64,000 nt of DNA from the NCBI RefSeq assembly GCF_040358255.1, contig NZ_CP132938.1, forward strand, positions 5,270,001 through 5,334,000, written 5' to 3'. The DNA is from Tunturibacter gelidoferens (GTDB lineage Bacteria > Acidobacteriota > Terriglobia > Terriglobales > Acidobacteriaceae). The notes beneath the pieces were generated by a model. The model had not been told where the DNA came from. It was given only the letters and a program-made list of their open reading frames with translations, and did not search any database. Positions 44,671-53,450 of this stretch are shown one piece after another. How positions within the stretch are numbered: the stretch's first letter is position 1; each line of letters starts with the position of its first letter. Position numbers and translations under genes: made by a program.

Positions 44671-44682
44671 GGATGAGAGAGC

Positions 44683-46344
44683 TTATTGAGGGTTGTCCTT
44701 TGGGCGGTCGGAATTGGCTGGGCGATCTGATGGTTTGTCTGTGGGGAGGGTGTAGAGGGTGGGCGGTTTGCGGTGGACTTCGGGTGACGGGTCGCCAGAG
44801 GCTTGTGCGGCGTCGGTCGATGCTTCAGCAGCATCGCTGGATGCCGCAGCGGGGGCTTGGTTTGCGGGTGCAGGCGGCTGTGCGGAATCGGAGGTCGATG
44901 TAGCTGTGTTTGCTGGGGTTGGGGCGACGGCGTTGGCGGGCTGAGCTTCGGGTTGAACGGTGGAATCGGCTTCTTCGGCTGACGGAGAGGGTTGGCTGAC
45001 GAAGCGGACTGGGAGATCGTTTTCGGGCGGGGCGGAGGTCTGGGCGAGTTTGACCGCATTCTCCTCTTTGGGGGTGAGGGGTGGGAGATGGTAGATCTCG
45101 ATGGCGTTGGCGTGGATGAGGGCGAGGGAGAGGCCGTCGGGGGAGAGGGCGAAGTTTTGGCCTGCGCGCTCTACGGGGGTGCAGTCGGCGTGGAGGATTT
45201 GCTTGCCGCTGTCGGTCTGATAGACGACGACGGTTTGCGACGAGATCTCGTCGGCGCTAATGGGCTGATCGGAGATGGCGGAGGAGTGGAGGAGGACGCG
45301 GCTAAGGGCGAATCGGCCGCTGGACGGGGCGTAGACGAGGGACGGAGCGATGAAGTCGCCGAAGAGACCTTGTTCCCACATCTCCTGCCCCCTCATGTTG
45401 AAGCCGCCGACTGCACCGATGGCATTGCCGGCACGGCAGCCGAAGACGATGAACTCACTGTGACTGACGAAGAGTGGGAAGGGGCGGCAGGTGGAGTCGA
45501 AGGGAGAGAGCTCGTCGACCTTGCCGGCGTAGGAGTGGAAGTCAAAGGCGTAATGACGATGGCCCTGGTCCACGGTGGCGAGATAGCCGGCGATGGTGAC
45601 CGGGACTCCTCCGGTGCCCCTGGAGTGGGCGACGCCGGCGAAGTTGGATTTGACTGCAGCACCAGGCTCTGGGGGCAGGTGGAGACGATAGAAATTGATT
45701 TGGACGACGGCGGGTTCAGGAGCCGGCTCGACTGGGGTGGGTCCGAAGAGTGGAGTCTTCTGTTTTGGAGGGGCGGGGGTGCGTTTGACGGTCTCGACGG
45801 TGAGAAGGTCGGCATCGGGAGAGAGAATGACGGCGGCTATGCGGCGATTGTCTGTGGAGAGAAAAGGGTGCTCGGCAAAGGGCTGGCTGGTGGAGAGGTT
45901 GGCGAGAGGAGCGAAGGTAGTGAGGGTGTCGCGGATACGGAGGAGGAAGTGACCGTGGCCCAGATTCCAGAGATATTGGCCGTGGTCGTGGGTGCGCCAC
46001 GTGGTGCGGGCCAAAATGTGGCCAGAGGGAAGTTCGAGGAGGACGGCGTCGATGGTGCGGTCCATATCGTCCTCGGGCTCGTCGGGGAGTCGCTTGAGGA
46101 GGTGACGGGCGCTGAAGGTGAGCAAGAGGTGTTGATTGTCGACATAGTGGATCGTCAACATCGAGCTGCCTGCGAGAAGGAACTGCTCGGAGAGGGGTTG
46201 GAAGCCGAACGGTTCCAGGGGCAGGCGCAGCGAAGGCTCGGGACCTTTGGCGGCGAAGAGGAGGGGAGAGAGGAAAAAAAGAAGAACACCCATGAGCGGG
46301 AGGCGGTGGCGGAACGTCGAAATGAGAGATCTGGGAACCGTCAT
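44683..46344 (-). CDS. Exported beta-propeller-like protein with low-complexity tail
   Basis: 553 residues from ATG 46344, which opens a clear signal peptide (MTVPRSLISTFRHRLPLMGV, cleavage plausible after LLFAAKG). Residues to about 430 are a series of beta-rich units such as LTIHYVDNQHLLLTFSARHL, RIAAVILSPDADLLTV and NFALSPDGLSLALIHANAIE, which look like WD40/TolB-type propeller blades. The last 120 residues are Ala/Pro/Ser/Thr-rich. No catalytic motif was seen. It may be a periplasmic or secreted binding protein; similar unnamed proteins are common in Acidobacteriota. Divergent from the M13 peptidase gene. Confidence 0.65.
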   Translation of the reverse strand: MTVPRSLISTFRHRLPLMGVLLFFLSPLLFAAKGPEPSLRLPLEPFGFQPLSEQFLLAGSSMLTIHYVDNQHLLLTFSARHLLKRLPDEPEDDMDRTIDAVLLELPSGHILARTTWRTHDHGQYLWNLGHGHFLLRIRDTLTTFAPLANLSTSQPFAEHPFLSTDNRRIAAVILSPDADLLTVETVKRTPAPPKQKTPLFGPTPVEPAPEPAVVQINFYRLHLPPEPGAAVKSNFAGVAHSRGTGGVPVTIAGYLATVDQGHRHYAFDFHSYAGKVDELSPFDSTCRPFPLFVSHSEFIVFGCRAGNAIGAVGGFNMRGQEMWEQGLFGDFIAPSLVYAPSSGRFALSRVLLHSSAISDQPISADEISSQTVVVYQTDSGKQILHADCTPVERAGQNFALSPDGLSLALIHANAIEIYHLPPLTPKEENAVKLAQTSAPPENDLPVRFVSQPSPSAEEADSTVQPEAQPANAVAPTPANTATSTSDSAQPPAPANQAPAAASSDAAEASTDAAQASGDPSPEVHRKPPTLYTLPTDKPSDRPANSDRPKDNPQ

Positions 46345-46505
46345 GGGAGTAGATGCGTATCTCTGCTCACCGAGAACGCTGGCTGTAATGCTTTCACAGA
46401 CGCGCGGGCGACGCCAAGGTATGCGGACGAACGGGTGAAAATAATAGCCGGCGTTGGGTTGGTGATACAAAGGCTGCAGAAATTCTGCACACAAAGGATG
46501 ATGAA

Positions 46506-48623
46506 ATGTCGAACACTTGGATGTTGGGAGTGCCTGGCACGATGAGACGCCGGGCTGGAGTCGGTTTAGTAATTGGCTTGGCTATGGCCGGCGCCTGGAG
46601 TGCCGGATTGGCACAGCAGACCAAGGTGGTAAGCGACAATAGCAAGCCGACCGAGACTTATCTACCGATTCCGGGATTCGATACTACCTCCCTAGATACT
46701 TCGGTCGATCCCTGTAACGACTTTTACAAGTTTGCCTGCGGGAAGTTCGCGGCGAACCATCCGATCCCCTCAGATCAACCGAACGTTGACCAGTTCTACG
46801 CGCTTTATAACGTGAACACTCAATCGTTGAATGGGATTTTGAATAAGGCGGCTGCCGGTGGCGCGGGACGTTCGCCTGATGAGCAGAAGATTGGCGACTA
46901 CTACAAGGCTTGCATGGACACGGACGCGATTGAAGCCAAGGGGCTGTCTCCAGTTGAACCGCTTTTGCACGAAATCGACGCGGTGAAGAGCAAGTCTGAC
47001 CTACCGCCACTGATGGGGAAGCTGCAGCGGATCGGCGTGAACGTGTTCTTCGGGTATGGGGAACAGCAGGACTACAAGGACGCGACGAAGCAGATTGCGA
47101 TTGCGCAGCAGGGTGGGCTTGGGTTGCCAGAAAAAGATTATTACCTTCGCACCGGAGCAAAGGACGTCGAGTTGCGAGGGCAGTATGTTGCTCACGTGGC
47201 AAAGATGCTGGAGCTCGCGGGGAGCTCTCCCGAGAAGGCAAAGAAGGATGCGCAATCAATCATGACGTTCGAGACCGCACTGGCCAAGGCGTCGATGGGC
47301 GTGACCGAGATGCGCGACCCGGAGAAGGTTTACCATTTGCAGCCGATTGCGACGTTCGAGGCGAGTATGCCGGGGTTCAAATTCGGAGAGTTCGAGGATG
47401 AAATGCACTCTCCCCATGTGACAGAGATTAACAATTCGACACCCGATTTCTTTCCTGTTCTCGAGAAGGAGATCCAGGCGACCGACTTGGAGACACTGAA
47501 GGCTTATATGCGGTATCAGGTGTTGACAACATCGGCGGGCAGGCTGCCGAAGAGGTTCGATGCAGAGAACTTCGACTTCTACGGACGCATCCTGAATGGC
47601 CAGCCGGAGCAGGCAGCACGATGGAAGCGCTGCTCGAACTCCGTGAATGGCGCGCTGGGCGAGGCGTTGGGCAAGGTCTATGTGGAGCAGTACTTTGCCG
47701 GAGACAGCAAGGCGAAGATGGTGGAGATGGTCGGCGACATTGAGGCTGCGATGGGACGGGACATCGACCAACTGGACTGGATGTCTGCGGCGACAAAAGT
47801 GAAGGCGAAAGAGAAGCTGCACGAGGTTGCGAACAAAATCGGTTATCCGGATAAGTTCCGCGACTACTCGAAGCTCGAGATCAAACCGGATGACGCGCTG
47901 GGCAATGCGCGACGTGCGGATGCATTTGAGAATGACCGCCAGTTGAATAAGATCGGCAAGCCGGTGGACCACAGCGAGTGGGGCATGACTCCTCCGGAGG
48001 TGAATGCCTACTACAACCAGAGCATGAACGACATCAACTTCCCTGCTGGCATTCTGCAGCCCTCGTTCTACGATCCGAAACAGGATGACGCGGTGAACTA
48101 CGGGCATATCGGCGCGGTGATTGGACATGAACTGACCCACGGGTTCGACGATGAAGGGAAGAAGTTCGACGGCAAGGGGAACCTGAGCGACTGGTGGACG
48201 CCGGAGGATACGAAGAACTTCGTGGCTCGGACGGACTGTCTGGCGGACGAGTATGGTGGCTTTATCGCCGTCGACGACGTGAAGGTGAACGGCAGGTTGA
48301 CGCTGGGCGAGAACACTGCGGACAATGGCGGGTTGCTGCTGGCTTATATGGCTTACCTCGATCGCGCGAAGAAGGAAGGCGTGGATCTGGCGGCCAGGAA
48401 GGACGGCTACACGGCGCCGCAGCGGTTCTACATCGGCTATGCGCAGAACTGGTGCGAGAACTCAAGGCCGGAGCAGGTGCGGACGCAGGTGTTGACGGAT
48501 CCTCACTCGCCGGATCACTTCCGCGCGAATGGAGCGATTGTGAATCAGCAAGGATTTGCGGCGGCTTTCGGCTGCAAGAAGGGGTCGCCGATGGTGCCGG
48601 TAAAGAGCTGCCGCGTCTGGTAG
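46506..48623 (+). CDS. M13-family zinc metallopeptidase (neprilysin-like)
   Basis: 705 residues, usual for the family. Start ATG 46506 is used; ATG 46542 would open directly at the signal peptide (MRRRAGVGLVIGLAMAGAWS). The N-terminal domain begins FDTTSLDTSVDPCNDFYKFACG, the typical M13 opening. The active site is HELTH (in VIGHELTHGFDDEGKKFDG) with the third ligand in GENTADNGGLLLAY, and the chain ends CRVW, the C-terminal CxxW of the family. It cleaves peptides outside the cytoplasm. A terminator hairpin lies 34 bp downstream. Confidence 0.94.
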   Translation: MSNTWMLGVPGTMRRRAGVGLVIGLAMAGAWSAGLAQQTKVVSDNSKPTETYLPIPGFDTTSLDTSVDPCNDFYKFACGKFAANHPIPSDQPNVDQFYALYNVNTQSLNGILNKAAAGGAGRSPDEQKIGDYYKACMDTDAIEAKGLSPVEPLLHEIDAVKSKSDLPPLMGKLQRIGVNVFFGYGEQQDYKDATKQIAIAQQGGLGLPEKDYYLRTGAKDVELRGQYVAHVAKMLELAGSSPEKAKKDAQSIMTFETALAKASMGVTEMRDPEKVYHLQPIATFEASMPGFKFGEFEDEMHSPHVTEINNSTPDFFPVLEKEIQATDLETLKAYMRYQVLTTSAGRLPKRFDAENFDFYGRILNGQPEQAARWKRCSNSVNGALGEALGKVYVEQYFAGDSKAKMVEMVGDIEAAMGRDIDQLDWMSAATKVKAKEKLHEVANKIGYPDKFRDYSKLEIKPDDALGNARRADAFENDRQLNKIGKPVDHSEWGMTPPEVNAYYNQSMNDINFPAGILQPSFYDPKQDDAVNYGHIGAVIGHELTHGFDDEGKKFDGKGNLSDWWTPEDTKNFVARTDCLADEYGGFIAVDDVKVNGRLTLGENTADNGGLLLAYMAYLDRAKKEGVDLAARKDGYTAPQRFYIGYAQNWCENSRPEQVRTQVLTDPHSPDHFRANGAIVNQQGFAAAFGCKKGSPMVPVKSCRVW

Positions 48624-48656
48624 CGAATTAGCTTAGTATTCGAATTCGGGACGCTG

Positions 48657-48685
48657 CGGGAGAGAGGCTTCGGCTTTCTCTCCCG
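48657..48685 (+). terminator. Terminator after the M13 peptidase gene
   Basis: CGGGAGAGA (48657-48665) pairs with TCTCTCCCG (48677-48685) around a stable TTCG-containing loop, followed by TCCGCTTTT. Good Rho-independent form. Confidence 0.75.
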
Positions 48686-48714
48686 TCCGCTTTTAAGTGT
48701 GCGAGAGTGGAAGT

Positions 48715-49635
48715 ATGGCGGTTTTGGAGAAGAGACGGGCACTGGGGTTTGCCGCGTGTGCGCTGGCTAGTTCGCTGTGGGGGTGCGGGTTTTTCTTTGG
48801 CAAGATTGCGCTGGCGGAGATGGGCTTTGCGCATATGGTGCTGTACCGGTTTCTGTTTGCGATGGCGGTGTTGCTTCCGCTGCTGGTGACGCATCGTCCG
48901 GGGTTGAACCGGAGGGAGTGGGGGTTGCTTCTAATGGCTTCGTTTCTTGGGGTACCGCTGCAGTTTCTTATTCAGTTCTATGCGCTGTCGATTACGACGG
49001 TGAGCCATGCTTCGCTGATGGTTGGGACGATGCCGGTGATTCTGGCGGTGGGGGCGGCGGCATATGCGCATGAGCGGATGGATTGGGTAGGGTGGGTGGC
49101 GCTTGCAGGGTCGACCAGTGGGGCTGCGCTGATAGCTCTGGGTGGCGGATTGCACGCAAAGGGTGGCGCGACGCTGGCGGGGGATGCGCTGGTGGTGGTG
49201 TCGTTGCTGATCGCGTTGTTCTGGATTCTTTTCAATAAGCGGTTGATGGGGCGGCACTCGCATGTTGTGGTGACGGCGTATGGGTTGCTGCTTGGGACCT
49301 TGATGCTGATGGTGTGGGTGCCGGTGCGGTATGGGATGCCGCCGGTGGCGGGGGTTTCGGTGAAGGCGTGGCTGGCGCTGGCGGGGAGCGGGGTGCTTTG
49401 TACGGCTACGACTACGCTGCTTTGGAACTGGGGGATGACGCAGGTTCCAGCCTCGCAGGCGGGTGTGCTGCTGAATATGGAGCCGCTGATTGGGAGTCTG
49501 CTGGGGGTGCTTGTGCTGGGAGAGCGGCTGGGGCCGAGCGCGTGGGTTGGAGGTGGGTTGATTCTTGCTTCGGCGGTTACGTTGACGACGCGGTCGAAGA
49601 CCAGGGTGCGCGAGGATATGGCTCTGGCTGGTTGA
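48715..49635 (+). CDS. EamA/DMT-family transporter
   Basis: 306 residues, ten hydrophobic segments in two EamA repeats. ACALASSLWGCGFFFGKIAL in the first helix pair and the second-repeat GVLLNMEPLIGSLLGVLVLG are typical. It would export or import a small metabolite across the inner membrane; many members carry amino acids or nucleosides. ATG 48715 was chosen because six upstream in-frame residues have no family support. Convergent with the MATE gene. Confidence 0.87.
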   Translation: MAVLEKRRALGFAACALASSLWGCGFFFGKIALAEMGFAHMVLYRFLFAMAVLLPLLVTHRPGLNRREWGLLLMASFLGVPLQFLIQFYALSITTVSHASLMVGTMPVILAVGAAAYAHERMDWVGWVALAGSTSGAALIALGGGLHAKGGATLAGDALVVVSLLIALFWILFNKRLMGRHSHVVVTAYGLLLGTLMLMVWVPVRYGMPPVAGVSVKAWLALAGSGVLCTATTTLLWNWGMTQVPASQAGVLLNMEPLIGSLLGVLVLGERLGPSAWVGGGLILASAVTLTTRSKTRVREDMALAG

Positions 49636-49643
49636 AGTTGTGG

Positions 49644-51029
49644 CTAGTGGATGGTTGTTAGTGGCTCCTGGGTCACGGTCGACGACTTCAATTTTTTGGT
49701 GGTGTGGCGCCAGATGAGGGTGAGGGTGGTGCCGGCTACGATGAGGCCGGCGCACAGGCCAAGCCAGAGACCGACGGCTCCGTAGTGGAGGCGGAAGCCG
49801 AAGAGGTAGCCGATGGGGAGGCCGATGATCCAGTAGCCGACGATCTGGACGACGAGGCCGGCGTGGGTGTTGCCGGCGCCGCGGAGGGAGCCGGTGGCAG
49901 TGATCTGGAGGCCGTCGAAGAACTGGAAGATGGCCGCTACGAAGAGCAGAGGGATGGTCGCCGCGATGACGTCGCGGTCGGCCGTGAAGCTGGCGGCGAT
50001 GGCGTGGGGGAAGAGCAGGAGGACGGCCGAGAAGCAGGCCATCACGCCGGCACCGAGGAGGATTGCGGCCCATCCTGCTGAGGCGGCGTCGGCGGGGGCT
50101 TTGCGTCCGATGGCCTGACCGACCCGCACCGCCGCGGCTGCGGAGATAGCAAAAGGAACCATGAAGGTGAAGCTGGCACAGTTGAGTGCTATCTCGTGGC
50201 CTGCGAGCGGGAGGCGTCCCATGACTCCGATGAGGAAGGTGACCATGCCGAAGATCGAGATTTCGACGAAGATCTGCCCGCCGGCGGGGGCTCCGAGGAG
50301 GGCGAGGCGTCGGAGGCGGCGGGGTTCGAAGTGGCGGGCCATGCTGCGGAGGCCGTATTGGTGGCGGCGCTCGATTCGCCAGAGCGCGATCACCATGAAC
50401 AGGGCGAGGTAGCAGCGAGAGAAAGAGGTGGCGAGGCCTGCGCCCGTGACGCCGAGGGCGGGGATATGGAAGGGGCCGAAGGCATGGCCGTAGATGAGTA
50501 GCCAGTTGCCGCAGACGTTGATGAGGTTTGCTGTGACCAGAGCGACCGCGATGGGGCGTACGTGGTTGAAGGCCTGAAGGTAGCGGCGGAGGGTGAAGTA
50601 GAGGAAGAGTGCCGGGGTGCCGTAGTTGAGAGCGCCGAGGAAGGCGACCGAGCCGGTGAGGACGGCGTGGTCGATGGGGAGGCGGAGCATGAGCGCCGGG
50701 GCGCAGAGGATTATGAGGATGAGCGTGAGGGCCAGGCCAGCGGCGAGGATGAGGCCGTGGAGGAGCCAGCGGTTGGCTTCTTCAAAGCGACCTGCACCGT
50801 GGGACTGGGAGAGGTAGGTGTCGAGGCCGAGGAGAATTCCGGCAATGCCGAATGCGATGGTGTTGTAGAGGACCTGGCCGAGGGCGGCGGCGGAGATGGC
50901 GAGCGCGGGGTTGGCCATGTGTCCGACCATGATGGTGTCGACGATGCCCATGGACATCCAGCCGAGTTCGGCGAGGATGAGCGGGAGGGCGAGCGTGAGC
51001 ACGGGCGGGATTTGCTGGCGAATGGACAT
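49644..51029 (-). CDS. MATE-family multidrug efflux transporter
   Basis: 461 residues with about twelve helices. Two MATE repeats are visible: PLILAELGWMSMGIVDTIMV near the start and PAGGQIFVEISIFGMVTFLI in the second half; GAGNTHAGLVVQIVGYWII is the usual motif near helix 10. It exports cationic drugs or metabolites in exchange for sodium or protons. The end lies 8 bp from the convergent EamA gene. Confidence 0.92.
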   Translation of the reverse strand: MSIRQQIPPVLTLALPLILAELGWMSMGIVDTIMVGHMANPALAISAAALGQVLYNTIAFGIAGILLGLDTYLSQSHGAGRFEEANRWLLHGLILAAGLALTLILIILCAPALMLRLPIDHAVLTGSVAFLGALNYGTPALFLYFTLRRYLQAFNHVRPIAVALVTANLINVCGNWLLIYGHAFGPFHIPALGVTGAGLATSFSRCYLALFMVIALWRIERRHQYGLRSMARHFEPRRLRRLALLGAPAGGQIFVEISIFGMVTFLIGVMGRLPLAGHEIALNCASFTFMVPFAISAAAAVRVGQAIGRKAPADAASAGWAAILLGAGVMACFSAVLLLFPHAIAASFTADRDVIAATIPLLFVAAIFQFFDGLQITATGSLRGAGNTHAGLVVQIVGYWIIGLPIGYLFGFRLHYGAVGLWLGLCAGLIVAGTTLTLIWRHTTKKLKSSTVTQEPLTTIH

Positions 51030-51124
51030 TTCTTCTCTGGGTACCCCCCTCCCCCCTCTCGGAGTATTTTGGACGCAAGTTCAATCGAATCTGCAGGATA
51101 GAAGCCTATGGTGTCTGTAGAATA

Positions 51125-51226
51125 TTGATTCTTAGAGACTTGTGCCTAAAATACTTGTTTTGCTATATTTAGCTCGAGATTTTGCCGGAAAAGACGAAAC
51201 CCCGGAGTTGCGCCGGGGTCTTTTTG
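51125..51226 (+). ncRNA. Candidate small RNA (promoter plus terminator, no reading frame)
   Basis: TTGATT (51125-51130) and TAAAAT (51147-51152) are 16 bases apart and would start a transcript near 51160. A hairpin ACCCCGG-loop-CCGGGGT (51199-51219) followed by CTTTTT ends it, giving an RNA of about 65 nt. No gene lies upstream on the plus strand for this terminator to serve. Alternative: the hairpin belongs to the antisense leader of the MATE gene. Confidence 0.35.
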
Positions 51227-51271
51227 AAGTCTGCTACCAGTATAACTGGTGGAATGAAACTCATACGCCAC

Positions 51272-51319
51272 GCGAATCTGCTTGTGTGGCGCGGCGATTG
51301 GTGAGTTTGGGGGTTGACA
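51272..51319. repeat. 48-bp direct repeat, copy 1
   Basis: Matches 51555-51602 at about 44 of 48 positions in the same orientation, with an exact 22-base core (ATTGGTGAGTTTGGGGGTTG and two more bases). The copies are 283 bp apart. Confidence 0.7.
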
Positions 51320-51554
51320 AGGGCAAAGAGCGGTACGGCCGTAGATTGTGATAAATAGGAGCAGCTCTGTCGCGAGGGGAGAATAGACAACGCAGCAGAG
51401 GGTGGGCTGAAAGGGACGAGCGGTGAGGGCAGGTTAGAGTTCATCGGGATCCTTCGCTCCGCTCAGGATGACGGCAACGGCTTGAGGACAGATTCCATGG
51501 CGGCAACGGCTTGAGGGCAGAATTGGTGTTTGCGTCATTCGACTCTGCTCAGGA

Positions 51555-51602
51555 GCGAATCGGCTTGTCTGTCGCGGGGATTGGTGAGTTTGGGGGTTGA
51601 CA
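51555..51602. repeat. 48-bp direct repeat, copy 2
   Basis: Second copy of the repeat at 51272-51319, located about 115 bp upstream of the quinone-oxidoreductase-like gene. Confidence 0.7.
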
Positions 51603-51716
51603 GCTTTCGGCTGGAGGTGGCCGGACCGTTTTGGAGGCCGCCGAATCAAACGTTTGTGGCCTTTCGATAGTTGTACAGGTCAGCTGCAAGATTGCTCACG
51701 AGATTGAGAGAACTGA

Positions 51717-52694
51717 ATGCGCGCTTATGTCGTTGAACGTCCTGAAGCAGCTTTTTCGCAGGTGGAGCTTCCCCGCCCTGTCCCTTCGGCGGGGAAGGTA
51801 CTGGTGCGCGTGCACGCGAGTGGCGTGAATCCGCTGGACACCAAAATCCGGGCCGGGAAGGCGGCGCATGCAAAGCAGCCGTTGCCTGCAGTGCTGGGTC
51901 TGGATATGGCCGGGGTGGTGGAGGAGGTTGGTTCGGGGGTGACGGCGTTTCGACCGGGTGATGAGGTTTATGGCATGGTGGGCGGCGTGGGTGGGCTGCA
52001 GGGGGCACTGGCGGAGTTCGTGGTGGCGAATGCCGACCTGATTGCAAGGAAGCCGAAGTCGCTTTCGATGCGCGAGGCCGCGGCTCTGCCGTTGATCACG
52101 ATTACGGCGTGGGAGGGCATGGTTGATCGCGCGAAGGTGCATGGGGGACAGAAGGTGCTGGTGCATGCGGGTGCGGGTGGAGTGGGGCATGTTGCGGTGC
52201 AGCTTGCGAAGGCGTTTGGCGCGGAGGTGTTCGCTACGGTTTCGGCGGAGAAGCGACGAGTCGTGGAAGAGTTTGGTGCAACGGCTATCGACTACCGCGC
52301 GGTTTCGGCGGAGCAATATGTCGTGCAGTATGCCGATGGTGAGGGCTTCGATATTGTGTATGACACGGTGGGCGGTGCGACGATTGACGCATCGTTTGTT
52401 GCAGTGAAGAGGTATAGCGGCCATGTGGTGAGTTGCCTGGGATGGAGCACGCACTCCCTGGCTCCGCTTTCGTTTCGCGGAGCGACGTACTCGGGTGTGT
52501 TTACGCTGATGCCTCTGCTAACGGGAGTGGGGCAGGCGCATCATGGGGAGATTCTTCGCGAGGCGGCGGCGCTGGTTGATGACGGTAAGCTGAGGCCGAT
52601 GATGAACGAACGACCCTTTGCCGGAACAGATCTTGATGCTGCCCATGCATTGGTGGAGTCCGGTGCTCTGGGTAAAGTGGTGGTCGATCTCTAA
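51717..52694 (+). CDS. NADP-dependent quinone-oxidoreductase-like protein (MDR superfamily)
   Basis: 325 residues. The N-terminal GroES-like domain contains VLVRVHASGVNPLDTKIRAG, and the Rossmann domain has GAGGVGHVAVQLAKAFGAEV; AYVVERPEAAFSQVELPRP is the usual opening. Zinc-binding cysteines are absent, as in quinone oxidoreductases and zeta-crystallin relatives, so it is a zinc-free reductase of quinones or unsaturated carbonyls. It stands apart from its neighbours with about 115 bp before the STAS gene. Confidence 0.9.
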   Translation: MRAYVVERPEAAFSQVELPRPVPSAGKVLVRVHASGVNPLDTKIRAGKAAHAKQPLPAVLGLDMAGVVEEVGSGVTAFRPGDEVYGMVGGVGGLQGALAEFVVANADLIARKPKSLSMREAAALPLITITAWEGMVDRAKVHGGQKVLVHAGAGGVGHVAVQLAKAFGAEVFATVSAEKRRVVEEFGATAIDYRAVSAEQYVVQYADGEGFDIVYDTVGGATIDASFVAVKRYSGHVVSCLGWSTHSLAPLSFRGATYSGVFTLMPLLTGVGQAHHGEILREAAALVDDGKLRPMMNERPFAGTDLDAAHALVESGALGKVVVDL

Positions 52695-52809
52695 CGTAAT
52701 TGTGAATGTTCGAGTCGGAGTGTGGCGTTTGTTTTGGGAGTGGCGAGCGGGTCTGCAGGATTTACACGGCTGTAATCTGCGGCCGGGGAGGCTTGCTACA
52801 CTTTCAAAC

Positions 52810-53154
52810 ATGCTTGATCAACCTTTGACTCATAGTTTTACGCCCGGAAAGAGCGAGGGCACGACGATCCTGAAGCTCGCTGGACCGCTGACCCTGTCTA
52901 CGATCTTCGGATTTCAGAATGAGTTTCGCGGACAGACGCCGCAGGTGATGATTGTGGATCTGAGCGAGAGTCCGTATATGGATTCGGCCGGGCTGGGGCT
53001 ACTGATGAACTACTACGTGTCGGCGGAGAGTCATGGGCGGAAGTTGCTGCTGGCGGGGGCGAATGAGCGGATTGAGTCGCTGCTGGAGATGACGAAGGTG
53101 CACAAAGTCTTGAAGACCTTCCCGACGGTGGATGCGGCGGAGGCAAGTCTCTAG
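52810..53154 (+). CDS. STAS-domain protein (anti-sigma factor antagonist-like)
   Basis: 114 residues, one STAS domain. VMIVDLSESPYMDSAGLGLL contains the serine (Ser59) that is phosphorylated in SpoIIAA/RsbV-type proteins; TTILKLAGPLTL and KVHKVLKTFPTVDAAEASL complete the fold. In the model system it frees a sigma factor by binding an anti-sigma kinase when unphosphorylated. No kinase or sigma gene is adjacent. The start ATG 52810 is preferred because 64 upstream in-frame codons do not resemble any STAS protein. Confidence 0.85.
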   Translation: MLDQPLTHSFTPGKSEGTTILKLAGPLTLSTIFGFQNEFRGQTPQVMIVDLSESPYMDSAGLGLLMNYYVSAESHGRKLLLAGANERIESLLEMTKVHKVLKTFPTVDAAEASL

Positions 53155-53450
53155 GAGCCTGTCCGTCACACTGAAGGGCTGATATTGATCTTCGGCGAGG
53201 ACGCGGATCTTTAGAAAAGACAACGGCAACGGCCACCGCAGATTCCTCCCCCTTCGACTTCGCTCAGGGTGCGGAATGACAAACAAAAGAACAGGCAACG
53301 GCCACGACAGAAGAACAGGCAACAGCCACGACAGAAGAACAACATCCAAAGAACAAACTTAACTGCAAAACAGGGCTGTTTTCCTTTTTGTGAAGAAGCC
53401 TCGCTGCGAAGTTTTCGCATCTTTACATCGAGAGATACCAAGGGGGTTCT
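53155..53450. other. Intergenic region with 24-bp tandem repeat
   Basis: AAGAACAGGCAACGGCCACGACAG-type units of 24 bp occur at 53287-53310 and 53311-53334 (one difference), with a partial third; CGGCAACGGCCAC also occurs earlier at about 53224. No gene. AAGGGGG at the right end is the ribosome site of the next gene. Confidence 0.6.

Larger units (their letters stand above)
51030..51716. other. Repeat-containing intergenic region
   Basis: No convincing gene in 687 bases. It contains a promoter-terminator pair that could define a small RNA (51125-51226), a small palindrome (ACCAGT-ATA-ACTGGT near 51237) and two copies of a 48-bp direct repeat. Two short minus-strand frames share the peptide VNPQTHQSPR only because they cross the two repeat copies. 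Confidence 0.55.

Noticed and set aside
44992..46545. Plus-strand frame of 517 codons opposite the propeller-like exported protein
   Set aside because: The minus strand has a clear signal peptide and repeating beta pattern; the plus frame is Gly/Glu-rich and lacks a ribosome site.
51030..51260. Riboswitch in front of the MATE transporter gene
   Set aside because: The minus-strand leader was compared by eye with guanidine, fluoride and other known transporter-linked motifs and no conserved core was found.
53281..53345. CRISPR array
   Set aside because: The units are contiguous 24-bp tandem copies without spacers, and no cas gene is nearby.
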